Shown here: positions 1 through 7,560 of the stretch, one piece after another
Layout: each line of letters opens with the position of its first letter
Position numbering within the stretch: the first letter of the stretch is position 1
Origin: Streptomyces sp. CG4
GTDB taxonomy: Bacteria > Actinomycetota > Actinomycetes > Streptomycetales > Streptomycetaceae
Length of the DNA: 64,000 nucleotides
Reading direction: 5' to 3'
Assembly: GCF_041080655.1 (NCBI RefSeq)
Contig: NZ_CP163525.1
Coordinates: 1,550,001-1,614,000 of the forward strand
Notes under the pieces: generated by a model
Told to the model about the DNA's origin: nothing
Databases searched by the model: none
The model's input: only the letters and a program-made list of their open reading frames with translations
Made by a program: the position numbers and the translations under genes

Positions 1-559
1 CGGCGCGCGTCGACTGGCCGTGCGCGGCCAGCCAGCTGCCGAAGTCCTGGGTGTCCAGGGTCGGATCGGCGAGGTCGAGCCCCTTCAGCGCGAGCGCGGC
101 CCGCCCGACCGCAGCGCGCTCGGCGAGCGAGAGGTGCGGATAGGCGGCCAGGCTGCGCCCCAGGTGGAGGGGGACGGGCAGCGGGTCGCGCCGCAGTCTG
201 CCGAGCCGTCTGCCCTCGGGCTTGGCGACGTCGACGACGGGCACGTCCAGGCGGTCCTGCAGCGGTGCCAGCGACGCGCCCTCGATCCGGTCGAGGAACC
301 AGCGGTACGCGGTGCAGCAGCGCAGGTACACATGCTGGCCGTTGTCGACGGTCAGCTCGCCGCGCTGAAAGGAGAAGGCGAGGCCGCCGAGCCTCGGCCT
401 GCCTTCGAGCAGGGTGACACGCACGCCCGCGTCGGCGAGCGCGAGCGCCGCGGTGATCCCGGCGAGCCCGCCGCCGACGACGACGGCGCTGCGGCCTGCC
501 GCGCCCTCGTCTCCCGCGGCGCGGTGCGCCTGTGCTGCGGGGCGTGAGCCGTCGCTCAT
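1..559 (-). CDS. hpnE: Hydroxysqualene dehydroxylase HpnE (3' end outside window)
   Basis: The visible 186 codons encode the N-terminal part of a FAD-dependent amine-oxidase-type protein. A dinucleotide-binding motif VVVGGGLAGITAALALADAG lies near residues 25-45, followed by LLEGRPRLGG and the family-typical NGQHVYLRCC segment. HpnE reductively removes the hydroxyl of hydroxysqualene to give squalene, the last of three HpnC-HpnD-HpnE steps feeding hopanoid cyclisation. The ATG at 559 is preceded by GGAAGGA at good spacing. The gene follows hpnD on the same strand but with an unusually long 262-bp gap that holds a dispersed repeat. The C-terminal half, normally taking the protein to over 400 residues, lies outside the window. 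Confidence 0.9.
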   Translation of the reverse strand, partial: MSDGSRPAAQAHRAAGDEGAAGRSAVVVGGGLAGITAALALADAGVRVTLLEGRPRLGGLAFSFQRGELTVDNGQHVYLRCCTAYRWFLDRIEGASLAPLQDRLDVPVVDVAKPEGRRLGRLRRDPLPVPLHLGRSLAAYPHLSLAERAAVGRAALALKGLDLADPTLDTQDFGSWLAAHGQSTRA

Positions 560-623
560 CGTGCGTCCTTCCGTGCGAGCGCTCCGCGGGCGGGGCCGTG
601 ATGGACCGTCCTTTGTCCGCCGC

Positions 624-692
624 TTCGTCGTGGCTGGTCGTGCCCACGCCGCGGTAGCCGCAGGTCAGATACTGCCCCGCGCCCCTGGGCGC
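624..692 (-). repeat. Dispersed ~65-bp intergenic repeat, copy A
   Basis: Read on the minus strand it runs GCGCCCAGGGGCGCGGGG, then CAGTATC, TGCGGCTACCGC, GTGGGCACGACCAGCCACG. The same order of blocks is found at 20921-20988 and 24892-24955. Here it sits inside the hpn operon, between hpnD and hpnE. Its function is unknown; the CCCAGGGG core is palindromic. Confidence 0.7.
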
Positions 693-821
693 TGCCGACC
701 TGCTGGGCGTGCAGAGTGAACGGTGCACGCTCCGCCGTCGCAGTCAGGGACGCCACGCCGCAGTGAAGGGTTGCCTGCCGCATCTCCCCCTGCCACTCGT
801 CTCCTGGTTCGCCGAGATCCA

Positions 822-1784
822 TCAGGCGCGCCTCCTGACGGAACGCGGGGAGACATGGCGGGTCACATGCCGGGTGTCCAGACCGGACAGGCCGCGCACG
901 GCGACGTAGGCCTTCTCCCGTCCGGGCAGCGAGACCCGGCCGCGCAGCACGGCCTCCGGGTCGCGCTCGATACGGTCCAGCAGCCGGCGGTAGATGCCGG
1001 CCATCGCGGCGACACAGGCACCGCTGCGCCGGTCGAGCATGGGCAGCAGCCGGTAGCCCTCGGCGAAAAGGGCACGGGCCCGCCGCACTTCGAAGTGCAC
1101 GAGGCCCGCGAAGTCGGAACCCTCGGGTGGAGTCGGCCCGTCGAACCCGGCCGAGCAGCCGAACTTGGCCAGGTCGTCGGCGGGCAGATAGGTACGGCCG
1201 CCCTCGGCGTCCTCGCGGACGTCCCTGAGGATGTTGGTCAGCTGCAGCGCGAGACCGAGGGTGTCGGCGTACTCGGACGCGCGCTCGGCGCCACGCGCTC
1301 CCGGTTCGGTGCCGAACACGCCGAGCGAGAGCCGGCCGATGGCGCCGGCGACACACCGGCAGTAGGCCTTCAGGTCGTCCCAGGTCTCGTAGGTCTCGCC
1401 GCGCACGTCCATCTGGACGCCGTCGATCAGTTCGTCGAGGCCGCCGAGCGGGATCGGGAAAGCGCGTGCGGCATGGGCGAGCGCGACGGCGACCGGGTCG
1501 GTGTCGTCCTCCTCGACCTCACCGTCCCGGACCCGGGCGAGCAGCGCCCTGGTGTCCTCGAGCCGCTTCAGCTTCACCTCGCCGGCCAGGTCGCCGTCGC
1601 CGATGTCGTCCACGCGCCGGGAAAAGGCGTACAGCGCCGACATGGCGCGACGCTTGGGCGTGGGCAGCAGCCGGATGCCGTAGGCGAAGTTACGGGCCTG
1701 CTGCCCGGTGACGGTCTCGCAGTAGCTGTAGGCGGCGAGTACCGGTGCGGACACGTGTGACGGAGAATCCACGGTCCGGATCAC
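822..1784 (-). CDS. hpnD: Presqualene diphosphate synthase HpnD
   Basis: A 320-residue trans-isoprenyl diphosphate synthase of the squalene/phytoene synthase fold. It condenses two farnesyl diphosphates to presqualene diphosphate. The two acidic motifs that hold Mg2+ and diphosphate are visible: SRRVDDIGD near residues 55-63 and TNILRDVREDAEGGR near residues 185-199. The YLPADDL stretch after the second motif is typical of the family. The start is a GTG at 1784 that overlaps the hpnC stop (GTGA), so translation is probably coupled to hpnC. HpnC and HpnD are distant paralogues; the order hpnC-hpnD-hpnE fixes the assignment. Confidence 0.93.
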   Translation of the reverse strand: MIRTVDSPSHVSAPVLAAYSYCETVTGQQARNFAYGIRLLPTPKRRAMSALYAFSRRVDDIGDGDLAGEVKLKRLEDTRALLARVRDGEVEEDDTDPVAVALAHAARAFPIPLGGLDELIDGVQMDVRGETYETWDDLKAYCRCVAGAIGRLSLGVFGTEPGARGAERASEYADTLGLALQLTNILRDVREDAEGGRTYLPADDLAKFGCSAGFDGPTPPEGSDFAGLVHFEVRRARALFAEGYRLLPMLDRRSGACVAAMAGIYRRLLDRIERDPEAVLRGRVSLPGREKAYVAVRGLSGLDTRHVTRHVSPRSVRRRA

Positions 1785-2677
1785 CCCTCTCCTCGCAGGA
1801 TCACGCCCGCCTCACGCAGCAACTGGACCTTGCCGGGTTTGGGCGGACCGGGAAGTACGTCGTATTCGGCGGCGGCGATCGCGCTGATCGCCGCCCTCCC
1901 CCCCGCCACGAACCCCGCGAGCAACAGCTTCAACCTGCCGTGGACGCTACCCACCAGGGGAGCGCCTTCATTCAGCAGATCTCGGGCGCGTTGTGCTTCG
2001 TATGCAACCAGGGCGCGCATCGATGCGCCTGCGGTTTTTGCGCCAAGATCCGTTTCCTGGATGTGAAAGCGCTTCATGTCCTCGGCCGGGAGGTAGATCC
2101 GGTCCCGGCCGAGGTCCTCGGCGACGTCCTGGAGGTGTTCGACGATCTGCAGGGCGGTGCAGATCGCGTCGGACAGGCAGATCCGCTCGGGGGTCGACGT
2201 ACCGGTGACGCCGAGGACGAGCCGGCCGACCGGGTTGGCGGACAGTTCGCAGTAGGCGAGGAGGTCGTCGTAGGTCTCGTACCGGGTGACGAGCTGGTCC
2301 TGGCGGTTGGCGGCGATCAGGCCGAGGAAGGGCTCGGGGGTGAGGGAGCGGCGGCGGACGGTGGGCTGCAGCCGGCGCAGCAGCGGATGGCGGGGGGTGC
2401 CGTCGAAGACACGCCGCAGGTCCGCCTCGAAGGCGTCGAGGAGGACCAGCCGGTCCTCGGCCTCGGCGGGCGACACGCCGAGCGCGCGGGCGTCGGCTCC
2501 GCCGGGGGCGAGGTCGCCGTCACCGATGTCGTCGACCAGACGGGCGAAGCCGTAGACGGCCATGAGGTCGTCGCGCCACGCCCGGGGCAGGAAGAAAGGG
2601 GCCACGGGAAAGTTCTCGCTCGCGGCTTTGTCCAGGGTGGCGCGTTCCAGGTGAGGCGCCGTCTCGGTGGCCGTCAT
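1781..2677 (-). CDS. hpnC: Hydroxysqualene synthase HpnC
   Basis: A 298-residue squalene/phytoene-synthase-fold enzyme that turns presqualene diphosphate into hydroxysqualene. The first aspartate motif is seen in ARLVDDIGDG and the second region in EHLQDVAEDLGR, followed by YLPAEDM. The reading frame extends upstream to an ATG at 2707, but the ATG at 2677 (MTATETAP) is preferred: it overlaps the stop of a 21-codon leader frame as ATGA, and the ten extra residues are not family-like. It is the first structural gene of the minus-strand hopanoid operon. Confidence 0.9.
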   Translation of the reverse strand: MTATETAPHLERATLDKAASENFPVAPFFLPRAWRDDLMAVYGFARLVDDIGDGDLAPGGADARALGVSPAEAEDRLVLLDAFEADLRRVFDGTPRHPLLRRLQPTVRRRSLTPEPFLGLIAANRQDQLVTRYETYDDLLAYCELSANPVGRLVLGVTGTSTPERICLSDAICTALQIVEHLQDVAEDLGRDRIYLPAEDMKRFHIQETDLGAKTAGASMRALVAYEAQRARDLLNEGAPLVGSVHGRLKLLLAGFVAGGRAAISAIAAAEYDVLPGPPKPGKVQLLREAGVILRGEG

Positions 2678-2739
2678 CGGGTGCTGCCCGGGGCGGGGAC
2701 GGCACATGCTGCGTTGAGCTGGGGAGTTTCCGTAGCCAT
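2674..2739 (-). CDS. Possible 21-codon leader ORF upstream of hpnC
   Basis: A small frame starting with ATG at 2739 (MATETPQL...) is preceded by GGGAG eleven bases upstream and ends in TGA that overlaps the hpnC ATG (ATGA). This is the geometry of a translationally coupled leader peptide. Its first residues resemble the hpnC N-terminus (MTATETAPHL), so it could also be the relic of a shifted or duplicated start. No homologue is known to me. Too short for standard gene calling. Confidence 0.4.
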   Translation of the reverse strand: MATETPQLNAACAVPAPGSTR

Positions 2740-3037
2740 TGCCGTCACATCTCCCGTTCTACACTGCCGACCCAATACACACTATTTCGGACACGCCGCC
2801 CGGCAATTCGCGGGGTCGCCCTGGCGCAGGATGCCGCGCATTATCGCCCCACTTGCCGCTTTCCGGCGCTGGTACAGCTTACGTTGTACAGCGCAGTAAG
2901 GTCCGTCGGGGTGTCCTGCGCATCACAACAACACACCGATTGGTTCCAAGATTCCTGACACAGGCCGGAGTTGACGGTTCCGTTACGGCCGCAGGGTCCC
3001 CCCGGACAGTCTCCGGCGGGACCCTGGCCGAAACAGG
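2740..3037 (-). promoter_or_regulatory. hpnC upstream region with candidate promoter
   Basis: There is no gene in this roughly 300-bp stretch. On the minus strand TTGCCG (2806-2801) and TAGTGT (2784-2779) are separated by 16 bp and could be -35 and -10 boxes for the hopanoid operon. Further upstream GTACAGC occurs twice in direct orientation (2872-2878 and 2886-2892), 14 bp apart, a possible regulator site. The left-facing end of the exporter operon terminates in the hairpin at 2992-3026. Confidence 0.35.
2992..3026 (-). terminator. Strong hairpin terminator after ABC exporter operon
   Basis: Arms CAGGGTCCC (2992-3000) and GGGACCCTG (3018-3026) are perfectly complementary. After a single C-C mismatch, an inner stem CCGGA/TCCGG closes on a 5-base loop. 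It lies 12 bp past the stop of the ATPase gene and separates the exporter operon from the hopanoid promoter. Confidence 0.75.
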
Positions 3038-3883
3038 CTACTTGCCCGTGAACTTCTCGTACTCCTTCAAAACCTCTTCGGTCGGGCCGTCCATGCGCAG
3101 CTCGCCGCGTTCCAGCCACAGGACGCGGTTGCAGGTGTCACGGATGGACTTGTTGTTGTGACTGACCAGAAAGACCGTGCCGGCCTCCTTGCGCAGTTCC
3201 CGGATGCGTTCCTCGGAGCGCTTCTGGAACTTGCGGTCACCGGTGGCGAGGGCCTCGTCGATCATGAGGACGTCGTGGTCCTTGGCGGCGGCGATGGAGA
3301 ACCGCAGCCGGGCGGCCATGCCGGAGGAGTAGGTGCGCATCGGCAGCGTGATGAAGTCGCCCTTCTCGTTGATGCCCGAGAAGTCGACGATGTCCTGGTA
3401 GCGCTCCTTGATCTGCTCCCGGGACATCCCCATGGCGAGACCGCCCAGGATGACGTTGCGCTCACCGGTCAGGTCGTTCATCAGGGCCGCGTTGACGCCG
3501 AGCAGCGAGGGCTGGCCGTCGGTGTAGACCCTGCCCTTCTCGGCGGGCAGCAGACCGGCGATGGCGCGCAGCAGCGTGGACTTGCCGGAGCCGTTGGAGC
3601 CGATCAGGCCGATGGCCTCGCCGCGGTAGGCGACGAAGGAGACCCCGCGCACGGCGTGCACCTTGCGCACACCCCGTGCGGCGTCGTCGGAGCCGCGCTT
3701 GAGGATCCGGCTCAGCGCGGCCGTGGCGCTGCCCTTGCCGGTCCTGGCGCCGTTGACGCGATAGACGATGTGCAGGTCGTCCGCGATGACCGTCGGGCAG
3801 CGTTCCTCGCGGGACGCTGCGTTCTGCTCGGAGGTCCGCTCGGAGGTGCGCTCGGAGGTGCGCTCGGGGTTCTGCTCAGCCAC
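3038..3883 (-). CDS. ABC transporter ATPase, polysaccharide/teichoic-acid export type (Wzt/TagH-like)
   Basis: A 281-residue nucleotide-binding subunit. Walker A is GLIGSNGSGKSTLLRAIAG near residues 100-118, the signature is YSSGMAARLRFS, Walker B is DVLMIDEAL and the H-loop is FLVSHN. The YSSGM signature and the DEALATGD sequence are typical of exporters of O-antigen, teichoic acid and related polymers. The GTG at 3883 is chosen because GGAGGAGAGG precedes it. The start overlaps the end of the permease gene by 8 bp. The N-terminus carries a repeated ERTS tetrapeptide encoded by a 12-bp tandem repeat. It ends the long minus-strand operon and a strong hairpin follows. Confidence 0.9.
   Translation of the reverse strand: MAEQNPERTSERTSERTSEQNAASREERCPTVIADDLHIVYRVNGARTGKGSATAALSRILKRGSDDAARGVRKVHAVRGVSFVAYRGEAIGLIGSNGSGKSTLLRAIAGLLPAEKGRVYTDGQPSLLGVNAALMNDLTGERNVILGGLAMGMSREQIKERYQDIVDFSGINEKGDFITLPMRTYSSGMAARLRFSIAAAKDHDVLMIDEALATGDRKFQKRSEERIRELRKEAGTVFLVSHNNKSIRDTCNRVLWLERGELRMDGPTEEVLKEYEKFTGK
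3826..3873 (-). repeat. 12-bp tandem repeat in ATPase N-terminus
   Basis: GCTCGGAGGTCC, GCTCGGAGGTGC, GCTCGGAGGTGC and a degenerate fourth unit lie head to tail. On the coding strand they specify repeats of Glu-Arg-Thr-Ser. Because the unit is a multiple of three, copy-number change would alter only linker length. Confidence 0.8.
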
Positions 3884-4805
3884 GGCCGTACCTCTCCTCC
3901 GCCTGCCAGAAGTAGACGAACCCGCCGGCGAAGACGACCACGGCCCAGCACAGCGCGATGGCCCACACATGCGGGGGCAGGTTCGCGGCGCCGTAGCCGT
4001 CGATCAGCGCGTAGCGCATCAGGTCCATGTAGACCGCGGCGGGATTGATCTGGAGCAGCCTTACCGCGATCTCGGAGCGGCCCTCCATCATCTTGCTGAT
4101 GGAGAACATGACGCCCGAGGTGTACATCCAGGTGCGCAGGATGAACGGCATCAGCTGGGCGAGATCCGGGGTCTTGGCGCCCATCCGGGCCACGATCAGC
4201 GCGAGCCCGGTGTTGAACAGGAACTGCAGCAACAGGATCGGCACGATCAGCAGCCAGGCCGGGCCCGGATAGCTGCCGAAGCCGATCGCCACGACGAACA
4301 TCACGATCATCGAGAAGAGCAGCTGCTGGAGCTGCTGCAGCGAGAAGGAGACGGGCAGCGAGGCGCGCGGGAAGTGCAGGGCGCGCACCAGGCCCAGGTT
4401 GCCGGAGATCGCCCGGACGCCGGACATGACCGAGCTCTGCGTGAACGTGAAGACGAACACGCCCGTGACCAGGAACGGGATGTACACGTCCTGGGACAGG
4501 CCGCGGCTCGCGTGCAGGATCACGCCGAAGATGAAGTAGTACACGCCCGCGTTGAGCAGCGGGGTCGCCACCTGCCAGAGCTGGCCGAGCTTGGCCTGGC
4601 TGTACTGGGCGGTCAGCTTCGCCTGGGAGAAGGCGAGGATGAAGTGCCGCCGGCCCCACAGCCGGCGGACGGACTCGGCGAGTGAGGGGCGGGCGCCGCT
4701 GACGGCGAGCCCGTGCTTGGCGGCGAGCTGTGCGGCCGTCAGTCCCTCGTCGGGCGGCGGTATCGCGCTCACCGCGACACCGCCGTCATGGGTTGTGTGA
4801 CTCAC
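3876..4805 (-). CDS. ABC-2 type exporter permease (Wzm/TagG-like)
   Basis: A 309-residue membrane protein with six likely hydrophobic segments in its last 250 residues and a soluble N-terminus. The conserved ABC-2 features AKLTAQYSQAKLGQLWQV, with an amphipathic helix before the first membrane span, and INPAAVYMDLMRYALIDG near the C-terminus match polysaccharide export permeases. It pairs with the ATPase whose start it overlaps. The GTG at 4805 is the longest choice and has only a weak ribosome site; a later in-frame GTG (residue 12) is possible. A 58-bp gap with inverted repeats separates it from the glycosyltransferase gene, the only real gap in the operon. Confidence 0.88.
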   Translation of the reverse strand: MSHTTHDGGVAVSAIPPPDEGLTAAQLAAKHGLAVSGARPSLAESVRRLWGRRHFILAFSQAKLTAQYSQAKLGQLWQVATPLLNAGVYYFIFGVILHASRGLSQDVYIPFLVTGVFVFTFTQSSVMSGVRAISGNLGLVRALHFPRASLPVSFSLQQLQQLLFSMIVMFVVAIGFGSYPGPAWLLIVPILLLQFLFNTGLALIVARMGAKTPDLAQLMPFILRTWMYTSGVMFSISKMMEGRSEIAVRLLQINPAAVYMDLMRYALIDGYGAANLPPHVWAIALCWAVVVFAGGFVYFWQAEERYGRG

Positions 4806-4826
4806 GAGTGGGAATCCGGACTCTCT

Positions 4827-4864
4827 GGTAAGAAGCTTGGTCTCTTCGGGTAAGAGAAGCTTCT
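4827..4864. promoter_or_regulatory. Nested inverted and direct repeats inside the glycopolymer operon
   Basis: Between the glycosyltransferase stop and the permease start lie TCTCTT (4841-4846) and AAGAGA (4852-4857) as a 6-bp hairpin, a perfect palindrome AGAAGCTTCT (4855-4864), and a direct repeat GGTAAGA...AAGCTT (4827-4838 and 4850-4862). The block could be an operator, an attenuator or an RNA-processing site that sets exporter expression apart from the biosynthetic genes. Confidence 0.4.
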
Positions 4865-5745
4865 CAGATCACCGGAGGCCGGCCCAGTCGGGTCAGCCGC
4901 CACACCGTGCGCCAGCGCATGGGACGGCGCGGGCCGCACGGCGTGGTCCAGCCCTCGCGGAAGCCGCCGAACCACGCCCGCAGGGCCGGCCGGGAGGGGC
5001 GGCGCAGCAGCGTGAGCAGCATCCAGACCCCGAGATAGACCGGGACCAGGGGGGCGGGGAGGTTGCGGCGGGCGAGCCAGACCCGGTTGCGGGCGACCAT
5101 GCGGTGGTAGACCGCGTGCCGCGAGGGCGCGGTGGTCGGGTGGTACAGCACCATGTCCGACCGGTAGTCGATCATCCAGCCGGCCTCGAGGGCCCGCCAG
5201 GCCAGGTCGGTCTCCTCATGGGCGTAGAAGAACTCGTCCGGCAGGCCGCCGACCTCGGCGAAGACCCGGGTGCGTACGGCGTTGGCGCCGCCGAGGAAGG
5301 TGGTGACCCGTGAGGAGCGCATCGGGTCGGAGGCGCGCAGCCGGGGCACGTGCCGACGCTGGGTCTCGCCGGTGTCGGGGTCGGCGATGCGGAAGCTGAC
5401 GATGCCCAGCGCGGGGTCGGCGGCGAAGGCCTCGCGGCACAGCTCGGCCGTGTCATGGCGGGCGAGCAGGCCGTCGTCGTCGAGGAAGAGCAGTATGTCG
5501 ACGTCGCGGCCGCTGGGCCCGAACGCCTCCATGCCGACGTTGCGGCCGCCGGGGATGCCCAGGTTCTCGGGCAGTTCCACCGTCCGTACGCCGTCGGGGA
5601 CGTCCGGGACGGGCGAGCCGTTGCCGACGACGACCACCTCGACCGGGTCGCCGTCCTGCTTGGCGACCGAGTCGATGAGGGCCCGCAGCTCCTCGGGCCG
5701 GTTGCCCATGGTGATGATGACGGCGCCGACCTTCACGGCACTCAC
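4864..5745 (-). CDS. Family 2 glycosyltransferase
   Basis: A 293-residue GT-A fold glycosyltransferase. The N-terminus VGAVIITMGNRPEELRALI, the metal-binding DDD in LLFLDDDGLL near residue 88, and the acceptor-loop motif AHEETDLAWRALEAGW are visible. A basic C-terminal part with one hydrophobic segment (about residues 225-240) may bind the membrane. It should add a sugar from a nucleotide-sugar donor to the lipid- or polyol-linked product of the neighbouring genes. The GTG start at 5745 overlaps the upstream stop (GTGA), so it is translationally coupled to the CDP-alcohol phosphotransferase. Confidence 0.9.
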   Translation of the reverse strand: MSAVKVGAVIITMGNRPEELRALIDSVAKQDGDPVEVVVVGNGSPVPDVPDGVRTVELPENLGIPGGRNVGMEAFGPSGRDVDILLFLDDDGLLARHDTAELCREAFAADPALGIVSFRIADPDTGETQRRHVPRLRASDPMRSSRVTTFLGGANAVRTRVFAEVGGLPDEFFYAHEETDLAWRALEAGWMIDYRSDMVLYHPTTAPSRHAVYHRMVARNRVWLARRNLPAPLVPVYLGVWMLLTLLRRPSRPALRAWFGGFREGWTTPCGPRRPMRWRTVWRLTRLGRPPVI

Positions 5746-6521
5746 TTCAGCCTGCTGGAGGCGAGGATGGACACCAGGTGCAGCAGGGTCTGCAGCAGGG
5801 CGATGCCGGCGAGGACGGCCGTACCGAGCCGGGTGAAGAACAGGTCGCCGCGGGCCTGGTCGGCGATCGCGAGGACCACGATCAGCAGCGAGGCCTCAAT
5901 GCCGAGGATGAGCCGGTGGAACTTCAGCGCCGCGGCGGCCTTGCGGGCCAGCGCCATGCCGGAGGAACGCAGCTCGGCGGCGGCCTCCTGCACGGGCGGC
6001 TTGCCGGCCTGGTGCCGGGCGACGCCGACCAGGTCGGTCTCGGCCTTGATCAGGATGGCGCCGAGCGCGGCCAGCGTGCCGAGGAAGGCCCACAGCCAGT
6101 CGATCCGGCCGCTGCCCCACAGGTCGGCGGCGCGCAGACCGAGGCCCACCAGGACGGCCGCGTCGGTCAGGTAGGCACCGACGCGGTCCAGGTAGACCCC
6201 GTTCAGCGAGTACTGCTTCTTCCAGCGGGCGACCTCGCCGTCGACGCAGTCGAGCAGCAGATACAGCTGGGTGGCGACCACGCCGAGCACGGCGCCCCAG
6301 ATCCCCGGCACCAGCAGGGCCGGGGCCGCGAGCACGCCGCAGACGGTCATCAGGTAGGTGAGCTGGTTGGGCGTGACCCTGGTGGTGACCAGGTAGCGGT
6401 CGACGCGCAGGGACACCTCGCGCATGTAGAGGCGTCCCGCCCAGTGCTCACCGCTGCGCCGGTCCTTGACCCCCGCGGGGTGCACGACCGGACGGAGTTC
6501 AGCTACCGATGGCCTTGACAT
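5742..6521 (-). CDS. CDP-alcohol phosphotransferase family membrane enzyme
   Basis: A 259-residue integral membrane protein of the CDP-alcohol phosphatidyltransferase family. The diagnostic motif DGx2ARx8-9Gx3Dx3D is seen as DCVDGEVARW followed by LNGVYLDRVGAYLTD (about residues 90-117). Such enzymes transfer a phospho-alcohol or phospho-polyol from a CDP carrier to another alcohol. About six membrane spans are predicted by eye. The gene overlaps the dehydrogenase gene by 23 bp upstream and the glycosyltransferase downstream. It is the smaller of two members of this family in the operon; the substrate cannot be read from the sequence. Confidence 0.88.
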   Translation of the reverse strand: MSRPSVAELRPVVHPAGVKDRRSGEHWAGRLYMREVSLRVDRYLVTTRVTPNQLTYLMTVCGVLAAPALLVPGIWGAVLGVVATQLYLLLDCVDGEVARWKKQYSLNGVYLDRVGAYLTDAAVLVGLGLRAADLWGSGRIDWLWAFLGTLAALGAILIKAETDLVGVARHQAGKPPVQEAAAELRSSGMALARKAAAALKFHRLILGIEASLLIVVLAIADQARGDLFFTRLGTAVLAGIALLQTLLHLVSILASSRLK

Positions 6522-7560
6522 AGTCGGCGTAGGTGTCCTTGATCTGGTTCGTCTTGAGGTCGAGGTGCTCGAGGATCGTGTAGCGGCCGGGCCGGGTCTC
6601 GGGGGCGAACTCCACCGCGCGGACGAACTCGTCCACGGTGAAGCCGATCTCCTCCGGCATCACCGGGAGGCCGTGCCGACGCAGCACTTCGGCGGTGTGC
6701 GCCGCCTCCTCGTGCGCCCCGCGCAGATACATCGCGAAGGCCGCGCCGAGTCCGCACTGTTCGCCATGCGCCGCCGCCCGCTTGGGGAACAGCAGGTCGA
6801 AGGCGTGGTTGATCTCGTGGCAGGAGCCCGAGGCAGGCCGCGAGTCGCCGGAGATCGACATCGAGATGCCGGTGAGGACCAGCGCCTCGGCGAGCACCTG
6901 GAGGAAGTCGTTGTCGCCGATGCCACCGGGGTGCCGCAGCACCGCCTCGCCCGCCTGGCGGGCCATGGCCGCGGCGAGGCCGTCGATCTTCTCGCCGTTG
7001 ACCCGGTTCGACAGCTCCCAGTCCGCGACCGCGTTGATGTTGGAGATCGCGTCGCCGATGCCGGCCCGGACGAAGCGGGCCGGGGCCTCGCGGATCACGT
7101 CGAGGTCGATGACGACCGCGATCGGGTTCGGCACGCCGTAGGAGCCGCGTCCCGCGTCGTTGTCGAGGGTCGCGACCGGCGAGCACAGGCCGTCGTGCGC
7201 GAGGTTGGTCGGTACGGCGACCAGGGGCAGGCCGACGCGCGCCGCGGCGAACTTGGCACAGTCGATGATCTTGCCGCCGCCGAGGCCGACCACCGCGTCG
7301 TAGTGGCCGGACTTCATCTCGCCGGCCAGCCGGATCGCGTCGTCGAGGGTGCCTCCGCCGACCTCGTACCAGCTGGCGCCGGGCATCGAGGGGGCGATGC
7401 GCTCGCGCAGCTTGGCACCGGAGCCGTTGCTGACGGCGACGGCGAGCCGACCGGACTGCGCGATGCGCTCGTCGGCGAGGACAGCGGCCAGGTCGTCCAG
7501 GGCACCCGGGCGGATGTCGACGACGACCGGCGAGGGAATGAGCCGGGTCAGGAGCGGCAC
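6499..7560 (-). CDS. Iron-containing alcohol dehydrogenase, glycerol-1-phosphate dehydrogenase-like
   Basis: A 353-residue NAD(P)-dependent dehydrogenase of the AraM/EgsA/dehydroquinate-synthase-like fold. GLGGGKIIDCAKFAA is the cofactor loop. Likely metal ligands are the Asp in GIGDAISN and the His residues in GSCHEINHAFD and AAHGEQCG. Relatives reduce dihydroxyacetone phosphate to sn-glycerol 1-phosphate. In this operon it probably makes the phosphorylated polyol that the nucleotidyltransferase next door activates. The GTG at 7560 is preferred over the longer frame because GGGAG precedes it and the extra 17 residues are not family-like. Confidence 0.82.
   Translation of the reverse strand: MPLLTRLIPSPVVVDIRPGALDDLAAVLADERIAQSGRLAVAVSNGSGAKLRERIAPSMPGASWYEVGGGTLDDAIRLAGEMKSGHYDAVVGLGGGKIIDCAKFAAARVGLPLVAVPTNLAHDGLCSPVATLDNDAGRGSYGVPNPIAVVIDLDVIREAPARFVRAGIGDAISNINAVADWELSNRVNGEKIDGLAAAMARQAGEAVLRHPGGIGDNDFLQVLAEALVLTGISMSISGDSRPASGSCHEINHAFDLLFPKRAAAHGEQCGLGAAFAMYLRGAHEEAAHTAEVLRRHGLPVMPEEIGFTVDEFVRAVEFAPETRPGRYTILEHLDLKTNQIKDTYADYVKAIGS

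Noticed and set aside
1745..2899. 384-codon plus-strand frame opposite hpnC
   Set aside because: hpnC has both aspartate motifs on the minus strand; the plus frame has no recognisable domain.
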